From: Acetobacterium sp965140355
Lineage (GTDB): Bacteria > Bacillota > Clostridia > Eubacteriales > Eubacteriaceae
NCBI GenBank assembly: GCA_965140355.1
Contig: OZ223194.1
Location: forward strand, 1,302,001 to 1,366,000
Length of the DNA stretch: 64,000 nt
Direction: 5' to 3'
Shown here: positions 32,585-41,211 of the stretch, piece by piece
How the letters are laid out: each line of letters opens with the position of its first letter
Position numbering within the stretch: position 1 is the stretch's first letter
Notes under the pieces: model-generated
What the model was told of the DNA's origin: nothing
Databases searched by the model: none
The model's input: the letters and a program-made list of their open reading frames with translations, nothing else
Translations under genes and position numbers: made by a program

Positions 32585-34093
32585 TTGAATCTCCGACCAG
32601 AGGAAATAAGTAAAATTATTAAAAATGAAATAGAGCGTTATGAAGATAAGCTTGAAGTCGTCGATGTCGGTACGGTCATTCAAGTTGGGGATGGGGTTGC
32701 CCGTGTTCATGGTCTTGAACATGCCATGGCAGGTGAGCTTTTAGCTTTCCCTAACGAGGTTTATGGGATGGTGCTTAACCTTGAAGAAGATAACGTTGGT
32801 TGTGTTCTTTTAGGTTATGATGATGACGTTGTTGAAGGTGACATCGTTCGATGTACTGGCCGTATTGTTGAAGTTCCAGTTGGCGAAGCCATGATTGGAC
32901 GAGTTGTTAATGCATTGGGTTTTCCAGTTGATGGAAAAGGTCCAATTGTTACTGATCATCGTCGTCCGGTTGAAGTTAAAGCTTCTGGGGTAATTGAACG
33001 TGAATCGGTTAATCAACCAATTCAAACGGGTTATAAAGCAATCGATTCAATGATTCCGATTGGACGCGGTCAACGTGAGTTAATTATTGGTGACAGACAA
33101 ACCGGGAAAACAGCATTAGCGATCGATACGATTATCAACCAAAAAGGTGAAGATGTTATTTGTATCTATGTTGCGATTGGCCAGAAAGACTCAACCGTTG
33201 CCCAGATTGTTGGACAATTGGAAGAAAATAATGCTATGGACTACACCGTTATTGTATCAGCGGGTGCTTCACAATTAGCGCCGCTACAATATTTAGCACC
33301 CTATTCAGGGGTTTCAATGGCTGAATATTTCATGAATGAACAACAAAAAGATGTATTGATTATTTATGATGATCTTTCTAAACATGCCGTGGCTTACCGA
33401 GCGATGTCCCTGATTCTTCGTCGTCCACCAGGACGTGAAGCATATCCAGGGGATGTTTTCTACCTACATTCACGGTTGCTAGAACGAGCTGCGAAACTAA
33501 AAGCTGGGGGATCAATTACTGCGTTACCAATTATTGAAACTCAGGCAGGTGACGTTTCAGCGTATATCCCGACGAATGTAATCTCAATTACCGATGGTCA
33601 GATCTTCCTGGAAGCGGAATTGTTCCGTTCCGGTATCCGTCCAGCCGTTAATCCGGGGATTTCAGTCTCTCGAGTTGGTGGATCGGCTCAGATTAAAGCA
33701 ATGAAAAAAGTAGCTGGACCACTTCGTATTGAATATGCACAATATCGTGAATTGGCTTCATTTGCTCAATTTGGTTCAGACCTTGACGATGAAACTAAAG
33801 CCCAGTTGGCAAAAGGGGAACGAATCGTTGAAATCTTGAAACAAGATCAATATGACCCAATGAATGTTGAAGATCAGGTGCTGATTCTTTATGCTGCAAC
33901 AAACGGATTCTTACTTGACATCGAAGTAAAAGATATTCGTGAATTCGAAAAAGGACTAATTAAATTTGCACAAAAGAAATACCCTGAAATCCTGGCTAAG
34001 GTTAAAGGGAAGGATGGCCTTTCAGATGAGGTTGTCGCAGCTTTTGCTGAATGTATTGAGGCTTATAAAAAAGTTTTCAGTAAATCTGTATAG
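32585..34093 (+). CDS. atpA: ATP synthase subunit alpha
   Basis: A 502-residue F1 subunit with non-catalytic nucleotide sites. The P-loop GDRQTGKTA, the PYSGVSMAEYF region and the arginine-finger segment ALPIIETQAGDVSAYIPTNVISITDGQ are present. It starts with TTG at 32585, seven bases after AGAGGTGA. Length is normal. Confidence 0.96.
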   Translation: MNLRPEEISKIIKNEIERYEDKLEVVDVGTVIQVGDGVARVHGLEHAMAGELLAFPNEVYGMVLNLEEDNVGCVLLGYDDDVVEGDIVRCTGRIVEVPVGEAMIGRVVNALGFPVDGKGPIVTDHRRPVEVKASGVIERESVNQPIQTGYKAIDSMIPIGRGQRELIIGDRQTGKTALAIDTIINQKGEDVICIYVAIGQKDSTVAQIVGQLEENNAMDYTVIVSAGASQLAPLQYLAPYSGVSMAEYFMNEQQKDVLIIYDDLSKHAVAYRAMSLILRRPPGREAYPGDVFYLHSRLLERAAKLKAGGSITALPIIETQAGDVSAYIPTNVISITDGQIFLEAELFRSGIRPAVNPGISVSRVGGSAQIKAMKKVAGPLRIEYAQYRELASFAQFGSDLDDETKAQLAKGERIVEILKQDQYDPMNVEDQVLILYAATNGFLLDIEVKDIREFEKGLIKFAQKKYPEILAKVKGKDGLSDEVVAAFAECIEAYKKVFSKSV

Positions 34094-34117
34094 ATTGTCA
34101 GCGGAGGTGATTTTCGA

Positions 34118-35008
34118 GTGGCAGAAAATGTACAAGATATTAAACGTCGGATAAAGAGTGTAAATAGTACAATGCAAATCACCCATGCCATGGAATTGGT
34201 GGCATCGGCAAAGCTGCGAAAAAGTCGTGAGCTTGCTGAAGGTCGTCGACCTTATTTTGAGGCTATGATAGAAAGTATTGGACGGATTGTTGAGAAAAGT
34301 GGAAACGCCCGTAATATTTTCATGGATCAGCGAGAAGTTAAAAAAACTGCATATATTATCATTACCGGAGATAAAGGTCTGGCTGGTGGATACAATGTAA
34401 ATGTTGCGAAATTGGTTGAAGAACATATAACGGATAAAGAAAAGGCTGTTTTATTTACGGTTGGATCACGAGGCCGCGATCACTTTAGAAATCGTGAATA
34501 CCATATTCAGAGTGAGTATCTCGGAATTTCGGAACGACCCAACTTCTTTAATGCTAAAGAAATAACGGCTGTTGTCATGGAAGGTTTTAAAAATGGGGAG
34601 TATGACGAAGTTTATATTGCCTATACCAAGTTTGTTTCGACCATTACGCAGCATGCTCAGATGATGAAACTGTTGCCGCTTTCGGCCGAAGAGCTGATAG
34701 CTTCCGGTAAAGAGGAAGAAGCGCAAGAAAAAATGCAGGATGAAGAACTGACGATTATGACATACGAACCAGAACCGGAAGAACTTTTGAAGCATCTGAT
34801 ACCGAATTTTGTTAGTAGTACGGTTTACGGTTCGATGATTGAAAGTGCCGCCAGTGAACAAGGGGCGCGTCGAACGGCAATGGAATCGGCAACTACCAAT
34901 GCCAATGAAATGATTGATGGGTTAACACTTAAATATAACCGTGTACGACAGGCGGCAATAACTCAGGAAATATCCGAAATTGTTGGTGGTGCAGAAGCAT
35001 TAAACTAA
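34118..35008 (+). CDS. atpG: ATP synthase subunit gamma
   Basis: A 296-residue central shaft subunit. Long helices at both ends are seen (IKRRIKSVNSTMQITHAMELVA at the N-terminus, split here only by its length limits, and NRVRQAAITQEISEIVGGAEAL at the C-terminus), with a Rossmann-like middle. The start is GTG after GGAGGTGA. Confidence 0.94.
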   Translation: MAENVQDIKRRIKSVNSTMQITHAMELVASAKLRKSRELAEGRRPYFEAMIESIGRIVEKSGNARNIFMDQREVKKTAYIIITGDKGLAGGYNVNVAKLVEEHITDKEKAVLFTVGSRGRDHFRNREYHIQSEYLGISERPNFFNAKEITAVVMEGFKNGEYDEVYIAYTKFVSTITQHAQMMKLLPLSAEELIASGKEEEAQEKMQDEELTIMTYEPEPEELLKHLIPNFVSSTVYGSMIESAASEQGARRTAMESATTNANEMIDGLTLKYNRVRQAAITQEISEIVGGAEALN

Positions 35009-35097
35009 TAAATTAAAACAATTTGCAAAAAAAAGACTGAATATTATTTTGATAGAAAAATGAGTGCAAATTAATTTGTACAAGGAGGTTAGTGGGA

Positions 35098-36498
35098 ATG
35101 GCCCAAAATATAGGGAAGGTTGTTCAAGTTATTGGACCAGTAGTCGATGTTAAATTTCAAAAAGACAAACTGCCAAAATTGAACAACGCAGTAAATATTG
35201 AGCTTAATGGACAGACCCTGGTAATTGAGGTAGCTCAACAACTGGGAGATGACATTGTCAGATGTATTGCTATGGATTCAACAGACGGTCTGATGAGAAA
35301 TCAGGAAGCTGTAGATACCGGAGCAGCGATTCAAGTACCAGTTGGGAAAGCAACCCTAGGAAGAATGTTTAACGTTTTGGGTGAACCAATTGATGGAAAA
35401 CCATTTGATACGAAAGATGTTGTTAAGCATCCGATTCATCGGCATCCACCAAGTTTTGAAGAACAACAAACGCAACCAGAAATGTTTGAGACCGGAATTA
35501 AAGTTGTTGACTTAATTTGTCCTTACGTTCGTGGTGGTAAGATTGGTCTTTTCGGTGGTGCGGGAGTTGGTAAAACCGTATTAATCCAGGAATTAATTAA
35601 TAATATTGCAACCCAACACGGTGGGTTATCAGTATTTGCCGGGGTTGGAGAACGAACCCGTGAAGGAAATGACCTTTATTATGAAATGATGGAGTCTGGC
35701 GTTATTAACAAAACAGCACTTTGCTTTGGTCAAATGAATGAGCCGCCAGGAGCCAGAATGCGAATTGCATTAGCTGGACTGACAATGGCCGAATATTTCC
35801 GTGATGATGAAGGACAGGACGTGTTATTGTTCATTGATAACATTTTCCGCTTTACTCAAGCTGGTTCAGAAGTTTCAGCGCTTTTGGGTCGGATGCCAAG
35901 TGCCGTTGGTTACCAGCCAACACTGGCAACCGAAATGGGTGCTTTACAGGAACGAATTACATCAACTAGTAAGGGTTCAATTACCTCGGTTCAGGCTGTT
36001 TACGTACCTGCCGATGACTTAACTGACCCTGCTCCGGCAACTACTTTTGCGCATTTGGATGCGACGACAGTATTAAGTCGTGCTATTACTGAAAAAGGTA
36101 TTTATCCGGCGGTTGATCCATTGGATTCAACTTCACGTATTCTTGATCCTAAAATAGTTGGACAAGAACATTATGAAACAGCACGAGAAGTACAGGAAAT
36201 TTTGCAACGATATAAAGAATTGCAAGATATTATCGCAATTTTGGGGATGGACGAATTGTCTGACGCCGATAAAATTACGGTATCCCGTGCACGTAAGGTT
36301 GAACGTTTCCTCTCACAACCATTTAATGTTGCGGAACAGTTTACCGGTACGGCTGGGGTATATGTAACAATTGGAGAAACAATTAAAGGGTTTAAAGAAA
36401 TCCTTGAAGGACAACATGATGATTTACCAGAAAGTGCTTTCCTTTTGGTAGGTACGATCGAAGACGCTGTAGTAAAAGCAAAAAAAATAAAAGGTTAG
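35098..36498 (+). CDS. atpD: ATP synthase subunit beta
   Basis: A 466-residue catalytic F1 subunit. The P-loop GGAGVGKTVL, GERTREGNDLY with the catalytic Glu, LLFIDNIFRFTQAGSEVSALLGRMPSA-type segment and the DELSD lever motif (MDELSDADK) are present. ATG at 35098 has AAGGAGG nine bases upstream; GTG at 35092 is too close. Confidence 0.97.
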   Translation: MAQNIGKVVQVIGPVVDVKFQKDKLPKLNNAVNIELNGQTLVIEVAQQLGDDIVRCIAMDSTDGLMRNQEAVDTGAAIQVPVGKATLGRMFNVLGEPIDGKPFDTKDVVKHPIHRHPPSFEEQQTQPEMFETGIKVVDLICPYVRGGKIGLFGGAGVGKTVLIQELINNIATQHGGLSVFAGVGERTREGNDLYYEMMESGVINKTALCFGQMNEPPGARMRIALAGLTMAEYFRDDEGQDVLLFIDNIFRFTQAGSEVSALLGRMPSAVGYQPTLATEMGALQERITSTSKGSITSVQAVYVPADDLTDPAPATTFAHLDATTVLSRAITEKGIYPAVDPLDSTSRILDPKIVGQEHYETAREVQEILQRYKELQDIIAILGMDELSDADKITVSRARKVERFLSQPFNVAEQFTGTAGVYVTIGETIKGFKEILEGQHDDLPESAFLLVGTIEDAVVKAKKIKG

Positions 36499-36513
36499 TT
36501 GAGGTGAGTTTTA

Positions 36514-36915
36514 ATGGCTGAAACTTTCAGATTAAAAATCATTGCACCTACTGGTGTTTTCTTCGACGATGATATTGAACGGGTTGTTATTCGTGGGATT
36601 GAAGGAGAACTTGCGGTACTTGCAGATCATACTCCGCTGACAACCAATGTTGCCATTGGCACATTTAATATTATTTTTGCGGATAAAAAGAAAAAATGTG
36701 GAACCCTATTAGGGGGTATTGCCACCATTAATCCAAAGGAAACAATTATTTTAACTGATGCAGCGGAATGGCCGGAAGAAATCGATATTAAACGAGCTCA
36801 GGAAGCCAAAGAACGTGCACTTAAGCGGATTCAGGATGATAAATTCGATACCGTAAGGGCGCGGGCAGCACTGGAAAGAGCAATTGCTCGGATTAACTCA
36901 AAAGAGAATTTATAA
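36514..36915 (+). CDS. atpC: ATP synthase subunit epsilon
   Basis: A 133-residue F1 subunit with an N-terminal beta-sandwich (about 1-85, GEFAVLADHTPL-like segment GELAVLADHTPLTT) and a C-terminal helical hairpin (about 90-133). It is the last gene of the operon and is followed by a strong terminator. Confidence 0.95.
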   Translation: MAETFRLKIIAPTGVFFDDDIERVVIRGIEGELAVLADHTPLTTNVAIGTFNIIFADKKKKCGTLLGGIATINPKETIILTDAAEWPEEIDIKRAQEAKERALKRIQDDKFDTVRARAALERAIARINSKENL

Positions 36916-36924
36916 TAAAAAAAT

Positions 36925-36967
36925 AGAAAGTCGGGACGCTAATTAGAATCCCGGCTTTCTTTTTTTT
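36925..36967 (+). terminator. Intrinsic terminator of the atp operon
   Basis: AGAAAGTCGGGA (36925-36936) pairs with TCCCGGCTTTCT (36949-36960) with one G-T wobble, followed by seven T. Confidence 0.93.
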
Positions 36968-36981
36968 ATCCCCGGCAAGTG

Positions 36982-37010
36982 TTTTAAAGACCGTTTTTCT
37001 ATGCTATAAT
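36982..37010 (+). promoter_or_regulatory. Promoter of the sugar-nucleotide genes
   Basis: TTTTAA (36982-36987), 17-base spacer, perfect TATAAT (37005-37010), about 100 bases before the dehydrogenase homologue. Confidence 0.6.
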
Positions 37011-37114
37011 TTATGTTGAATAATAGGAACATTGTGTATCGATAAATGAATGATAATCTTTTAAAATGTTATAGTTATAGAACGCGAATGATCAGATCAA
37101 ACGGAGGATAAGGA

Positions 37115-38446
37115 ATGAATATTTGTATAATTGGATTAGGGATATTAGGGATCACGTATGGTTCTATTTTATCTGATTCCGATGTGAATGTTATGTGTGT
37201 GGACACTGATGAAGAAACCATTAACATGCTGACAGAAGGTGAATTGCCAATCTACGAACCGGGATTAAAAGCGTTAGTTTCAGCGGCGGTCTCAACCGGA
37301 AGATTGTGCTTTAGTTCGAATATTCAAAAGGCAGTTAAACAAAGTGAAGTTATTTTTATTACCTGTAAAGTGCCGACGAATGATGATGATTTTCCCGACC
37401 TGCGGTTTATGAAACCGATCATCCAAAGTATCGGCAATCATATTGAAACCCCGGTAACGGTGGTCATTAAATCAACTGTGCCACCGGGAACCTGCCAAAT
37501 TGTCCGTAAAATTATCCAAAAAAGCTTGAAAGAACGGGAAGTCGAGATTCCCTTTGAGGTTGTTAGTAACCCTGATTTTGCCCGAAAAGGATCAATGATC
37601 AAGGATTGTTTGGTGCCGGAAATGGTGGTTATCGGGACGGATTCGGCAACCGCGGTGGAACAGTTAAAAAAGGTTTATGATACGCTTCATGTTCAAGAAG
37701 AAAATTACGTTATCACGGATCCGCAAAGTGCTGAAATGATCAAGTATGGGGTTAATGCCTTCTTAGCGATAAAACTTTCGTTCATTAATGAAATGGCATT
37801 ATTATGTGAAAATGCCAATGCTAATATTCTCGATGTCGCTAATGGAATGGGACGCGACGAACGAATTGGGACGGGATATTTGGATGCCGGACCTGGTTAT
37901 GGGGGCAGTGATCTGCCCAAGGATTCCAAGGCTTTGGTGGAAATTGCCAAGGCTTATGGAGAAGATTTTAGGGTGTTAAAGGGTGCGATTGACGCCAATG
38001 AAAAACAGAAAAATAAAATGGTGGAAAAAATTAAACGAGTGATGGGAAATCTGGAAGGAAAAACGATTGGGATTTTAGGCCTTTCCTATAAATCGGAAAC
38101 CACCGATATGCGCGAGGCACCATCGATTAATATTGTCAAAAAACTGGTTGCCGCTGGGGCAAAAGTGCAAATTTATTGTCCCGAAGGTAATCAGGAAGCC
38201 AAGTGGCGGTTTCACAATGAAAAAGATGAGATTGTTTATAGTAATGACGTTTATGAAGCCGCGCGAGAAGCAGAAGCCATTGTCCTGATTACCAGTTGGC
38301 GGGAATTTAAAGGAATGGATCATGAACGCATTTTAGCAACCATGAATGATCGGTATTTTTTCGATTTCAGAAATTTGTTCGGTAATAAACCACCCAAAGG
38401 TTTTATTTATTCAGGGTTGGGAATTCCCGAAAGAGAGGTAGAATAA
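37115..38446 (+). CDS. UDP-glucose/UDP-sugar 6-dehydrogenase homologue with altered active site
   Basis: A 443-residue member of the UDP-glucose/GDP-mannose dehydrogenase family: NAD-binding Rossmann domain (about 1-190, CIIGLGILG), central helices and C-terminal UDP-binding domain (about 310-430). STVPPGT and the Lys/Asn segment EMIKYGVNAFLA are kept. But the catalytic-Cys motif GGSCFPKD reads GGSDLPKD, and the NPEF...EG motif with two key Glu reads NPDFARKG. The two-step oxidation needs the Cys, so it may not make UDP-glucuronate. It is two bases from galU, so a sugar-nucleotide role is still likely. Ordinary substrate is not assigned. Confidence 0.85.
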   Translation: MNICIIGLGILGITYGSILSDSDVNVMCVDTDEETINMLTEGELPIYEPGLKALVSAAVSTGRLCFSSNIQKAVKQSEVIFITCKVPTNDDDFPDLRFMKPIIQSIGNHIETPVTVVIKSTVPPGTCQIVRKIIQKSLKEREVEIPFEVVSNPDFARKGSMIKDCLVPEMVVIGTDSATAVEQLKKVYDTLHVQEENYVITDPQSAEMIKYGVNAFLAIKLSFINEMALLCENANANILDVANGMGRDERIGTGYLDAGPGYGGSDLPKDSKALVEIAKAYGEDFRVLKGAIDANEKQKNKMVEKIKRVMGNLEGKTIGILGLSYKSETTDMREAPSINIVKKLVAAGAKVQIYCPEGNQEAKWRFHNEKDEIVYSNDVYEAAREAEAIVLITSWREFKGMDHERILATMNDRYFFDFRNLFGNKPPKGFIYSGLGIPEREVE

Positions 38447-38447
38447 G

Positions 38448-39317
38448 ATGAAAGAAGTACGCAAAGCAGTTATCCCGGCAGCAGGATTGGGCACACGTTT
38501 TTTACCAATTACTAAATCGGTTCCCAAAGAAATGCTGCCAATCGTTGATAAACCAACAATCCAATATATTATCGAAGAAATTGTCGCATCGGGAATCGAA
38601 GAAATTTTGATTATTAATGGACGCAATAAAGAGAGCATTATTAATCATTTTGATCAAGTGCCGGAACTTGAAGCGTCGTTACAAGCAGGTGGAAAGACAG
38701 CGGCTATGGCCGAAGTGAGAGCGATTACCGAGATGGCAAAAATTTACTCAGTGCGGCAAAAAGAGGCGAAAGGTTTAGGGCACGCAGTTCTTTGTGCAAA
38801 GGAATTTGTTGGCAATGAACCTTTTGCAGTGGTTTTGGGTGATGATATTGTTTATAACAACGAAACACCGGCACTTAAACAAATGGTAGAAGTTTATGAA
38901 AAGTATGGTGCTTCAGTGATTGGGGTTCAGCAAGTAGCAGCCGATCAAGTTAATAAATACGGAATCATTTCCGGAGCAGCGGTTGACGAGCGGGTTTACC
39001 AAGTTGACGATCTGGTTGAAAAACCGGCCGTGGGAACAGCACCGTCAACAATGGCTATTTTAGGGCGTTATATTATAACGCCGGGAATTTTTGATGTGCT
39101 TGAACAAACCGGAAAAGGCACTGGGGGCGAAATACAACTTACTGATGGGTTAAAAACGCTGGCAACAATGGAAAAAATGTATGCCTATGATTTTATCGGT
39201 AAACGTTATGATGTTGGTGATAAACTGGGTTTTTTGCAGGCAACCGTTGAATATGGTTTAAGAAATGAAAATTTGGGGGCAGATTTTAAAAAATATCTGG
39301 AGAGTTTGTTGAAATAA
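38448..39317 (+). CDS. galU: UTP-glucose-1-phosphate uridylyltransferase
   Basis: A 289-residue enzyme that makes UDP-glucose from glucose 1-phosphate and UTP. AAGLGTRFLPITKSVPKEM (nucleotide loop), VDKPTIQYIIEE, VVLGDDIVY (metal-binding Asp) and VEKPAVGTAPS are family hallmarks. It starts right after the stop of the preceding gene; AGAGGTAG is before the ATG. With the phosphoglucomutase downstream it forms a glucose-activation pair. Confidence 0.96.
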   Translation: MKEVRKAVIPAAGLGTRFLPITKSVPKEMLPIVDKPTIQYIIEEIVASGIEEILIINGRNKESIINHFDQVPELEASLQAGGKTAAMAEVRAITEMAKIYSVRQKEAKGLGHAVLCAKEFVGNEPFAVVLGDDIVYNNETPALKQMVEVYEKYGASVIGVQQVAADQVNKYGIISGAAVDERVYQVDDLVEKPAVGTAPSTMAILGRYIITPGIFDVLEQTGKGTGGEIQLTDGLKTLATMEKMYAYDFIGKRYDVGDKLGFLQATVEYGLRNENLGADFKKYLESLLK

Positions 39318-39408
39318 TCACATAATAGGGCAGCACGACTAAGTACATGCGCGTTTAACCAATTGGATTATCGAAATTGCCGAAATAGGCGCAAAGAAAG
39401 GAATTACA

Positions 39409-41106
39409 ATGAACTATCAAGAATCATATCAAAACTGGCTGAATCAAACGGATTTAGATCCAGAGCTGCGTCAGGAATTGGAAGCCGTTACGGATGAAAA
39501 AGAAATTGAAGATCGTTTTTATATGGACCTGGAATTTGGCACTGGCGGCATGCGCGGAAAAATGGGGGCCGGCAGTAATCGGATGAATATTTATACGGTA
39601 GCGAAGGTTACCTATGGTTTAGGAAAATATCTGCTGAGACAAAACATGCAAAACTGGGAAAAAGGCGTTGTAATTGCTTATGATTCACGCCATAATTCCA
39701 GAAAATTTGCGGAAACAGCGGCATGTGTATTGGGAAAGATGGGGGTTGCGGCTTATCTGTTTGAAGAATTACGGCCCACTCCGGAACTTTCATTTGCGGT
39801 CAGAAATTTAAAGGCGGCGGCTGGAATTGTCATTACCGCCTCACATAATCCCAAAGAATATAATGGTTATAAAGTTTATGGGCCCGATGGCGGACAAATG
39901 GTAACGGCTTCAGCTGATGCCTTGATCGCAGAAATTGGAAGAATTGATGACATTTTTGATATCCCAATCATGCCGATGGTGGAAGGTCTCAATCAGAAAA
40001 TTATTCAAATGATTGGCATCAAGATGGATAATGCCTTTACCGATGCAGTCACAGCAATTTGTTATCCCCGTCCGAATAGTGACTTGAAAGTAGTTTATAC
40101 TCCGCTTCATGGGGCGGGTAATAAGCCGGTACGCCGCGTTTTAGCAGAACTGGGGTATTCGCAGGTGACGGTTGTACCGGAGCAGGAGCTCCCCGATGGT
40201 GATTTCACAACGACACCTTATCCCAATCCGGAGGATCGTTCGGTATTTACCTTGGCAATGAAACTGGCGGATGAAATTGGTGCTGACATTATTATAGGAA
40301 CGGATCCCGATTGTGATCGAGTTGGTGTTGTGGGAAGAAATCATAGTGGTCAATACGAAGTTTTTACCGGAAATCAGACCGGCGCGTTATTAATTGATTA
40401 TTATCTCAAAACACGCAAAGATTTGCCAGCCAATAAAGTGGTTATTAAAACCGTTGTAACCAGTGAATTAGGTGGGATTGTCGCTAAATCCTATGGAGCA
40501 ACGGTGTTCGATGTGCTCACGGGGTTTAAATATATTGGTGAATGTATGACTGAGTTTGAAAAAAACGGTGATTATACCTTTGTTTTTGGTTATGAAGAAA
40601 GTTATGGCTATCTAGCGGGAAATTACGCGCGAGATAAAGACGCCGTGATTGCCTCAGCGTTAGTGTGTGAGATGACGGACTATTATAAACAGCAGGGCTT
40701 GACTCTGCATGAAGCGTTACAGTCCCTTTATCAAAAGTATGGTTATTTTATTGAAGACGTAGTGGCATTGACACTTGAAGGGATTGAAGGGAAAACAAAA
40801 ATTGAAAAAATAATGGATACCTTCAGAAAAATCGACTTCCCGGGTTTCGCCGAAGCTAAGTTAGTTAAGTTTAATGACTACGAAACCAGTGTCAGCAATG
40901 ATTTGACAACGGGTTTAACAACCAGTATTGAGTTGCCAAAATCCAATGTGTTAAAATTTATTTTTGATGATCATTCATGGTTTGCACTACGCCCTTCCGG
41001 AACTGAACCGAAATTAAAAATGTATTTTTCAGTTACCGGAAAAACGCAAGAAGAGGCTTTAGCCAAAAAAGAATTATTAAAAAAACAAGTGACAGCATTA
41101 ATCTAA
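39409..41106 (+). CDS. pgcA: Phosphoglucomutase/phosphomannomutase
   Basis: A 565-residue alpha-phosphohexomutase, converting glucose 6-phosphate to glucose 1-phosphate. The order of motifs is complete: FGTGGMRGKMG, the catalytic phosphoserine loop ITASHNPKEYNGYKVYG, metal loop TDPDCDRVGV, sugar loop GYEESYGYL and phosphate loop RPSGTEPKLKMY. The length matches the PgcA group of Bacillota. AAAGGA lies before the ATG. Confidence 0.94.
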   Translation: MNYQESYQNWLNQTDLDPELRQELEAVTDEKEIEDRFYMDLEFGTGGMRGKMGAGSNRMNIYTVAKVTYGLGKYLLRQNMQNWEKGVVIAYDSRHNSRKFAETAACVLGKMGVAAYLFEELRPTPELSFAVRNLKAAAGIVITASHNPKEYNGYKVYGPDGGQMVTASADALIAEIGRIDDIFDIPIMPMVEGLNQKIIQMIGIKMDNAFTDAVTAICYPRPNSDLKVVYTPLHGAGNKPVRRVLAELGYSQVTVVPEQELPDGDFTTTPYPNPEDRSVFTLAMKLADEIGADIIIGTDPDCDRVGVVGRNHSGQYEVFTGNQTGALLIDYYLKTRKDLPANKVVIKTVVTSELGGIVAKSYGATVFDVLTGFKYIGECMTEFEKNGDYTFVFGYEESYGYLAGNYARDKDAVIASALVCEMTDYYKQQGLTLHEALQSLYQKYGYFIEDVVALTLEGIEGKTKIEKIMDTFRKIDFPGFAEAKLVKFNDYETSVSNDLTTGLTTSIELPKSNVLKFIFDDHSWFALRPSGTEPKLKMYFSVTGKTQEEALAKKELLKKQVTALI

Positions 41107-41113
41107 ACGTTAA

Positions 41114-41149
41114 AAAGGCATCATTTCGAATTTTCGAAATGATGCCTTT
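41114..41149. terminator. Bidirectional terminator between pgcA and the LCP gene
   Basis: AAAGGCATCATTTCGAA (41114-41130) pairs perfectly with TTCGAAATGATGCCTTT (41133-41149). On the minus strand it is followed by a run of T; it separates the convergent genes. Confidence 0.9.
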
Positions 41150-41211
41150 AGTTGTTAATGGTCATTTATTATCAGCCTCATCATGGAGCTTAGAATTAAT
41201 TATTTGCAGGA

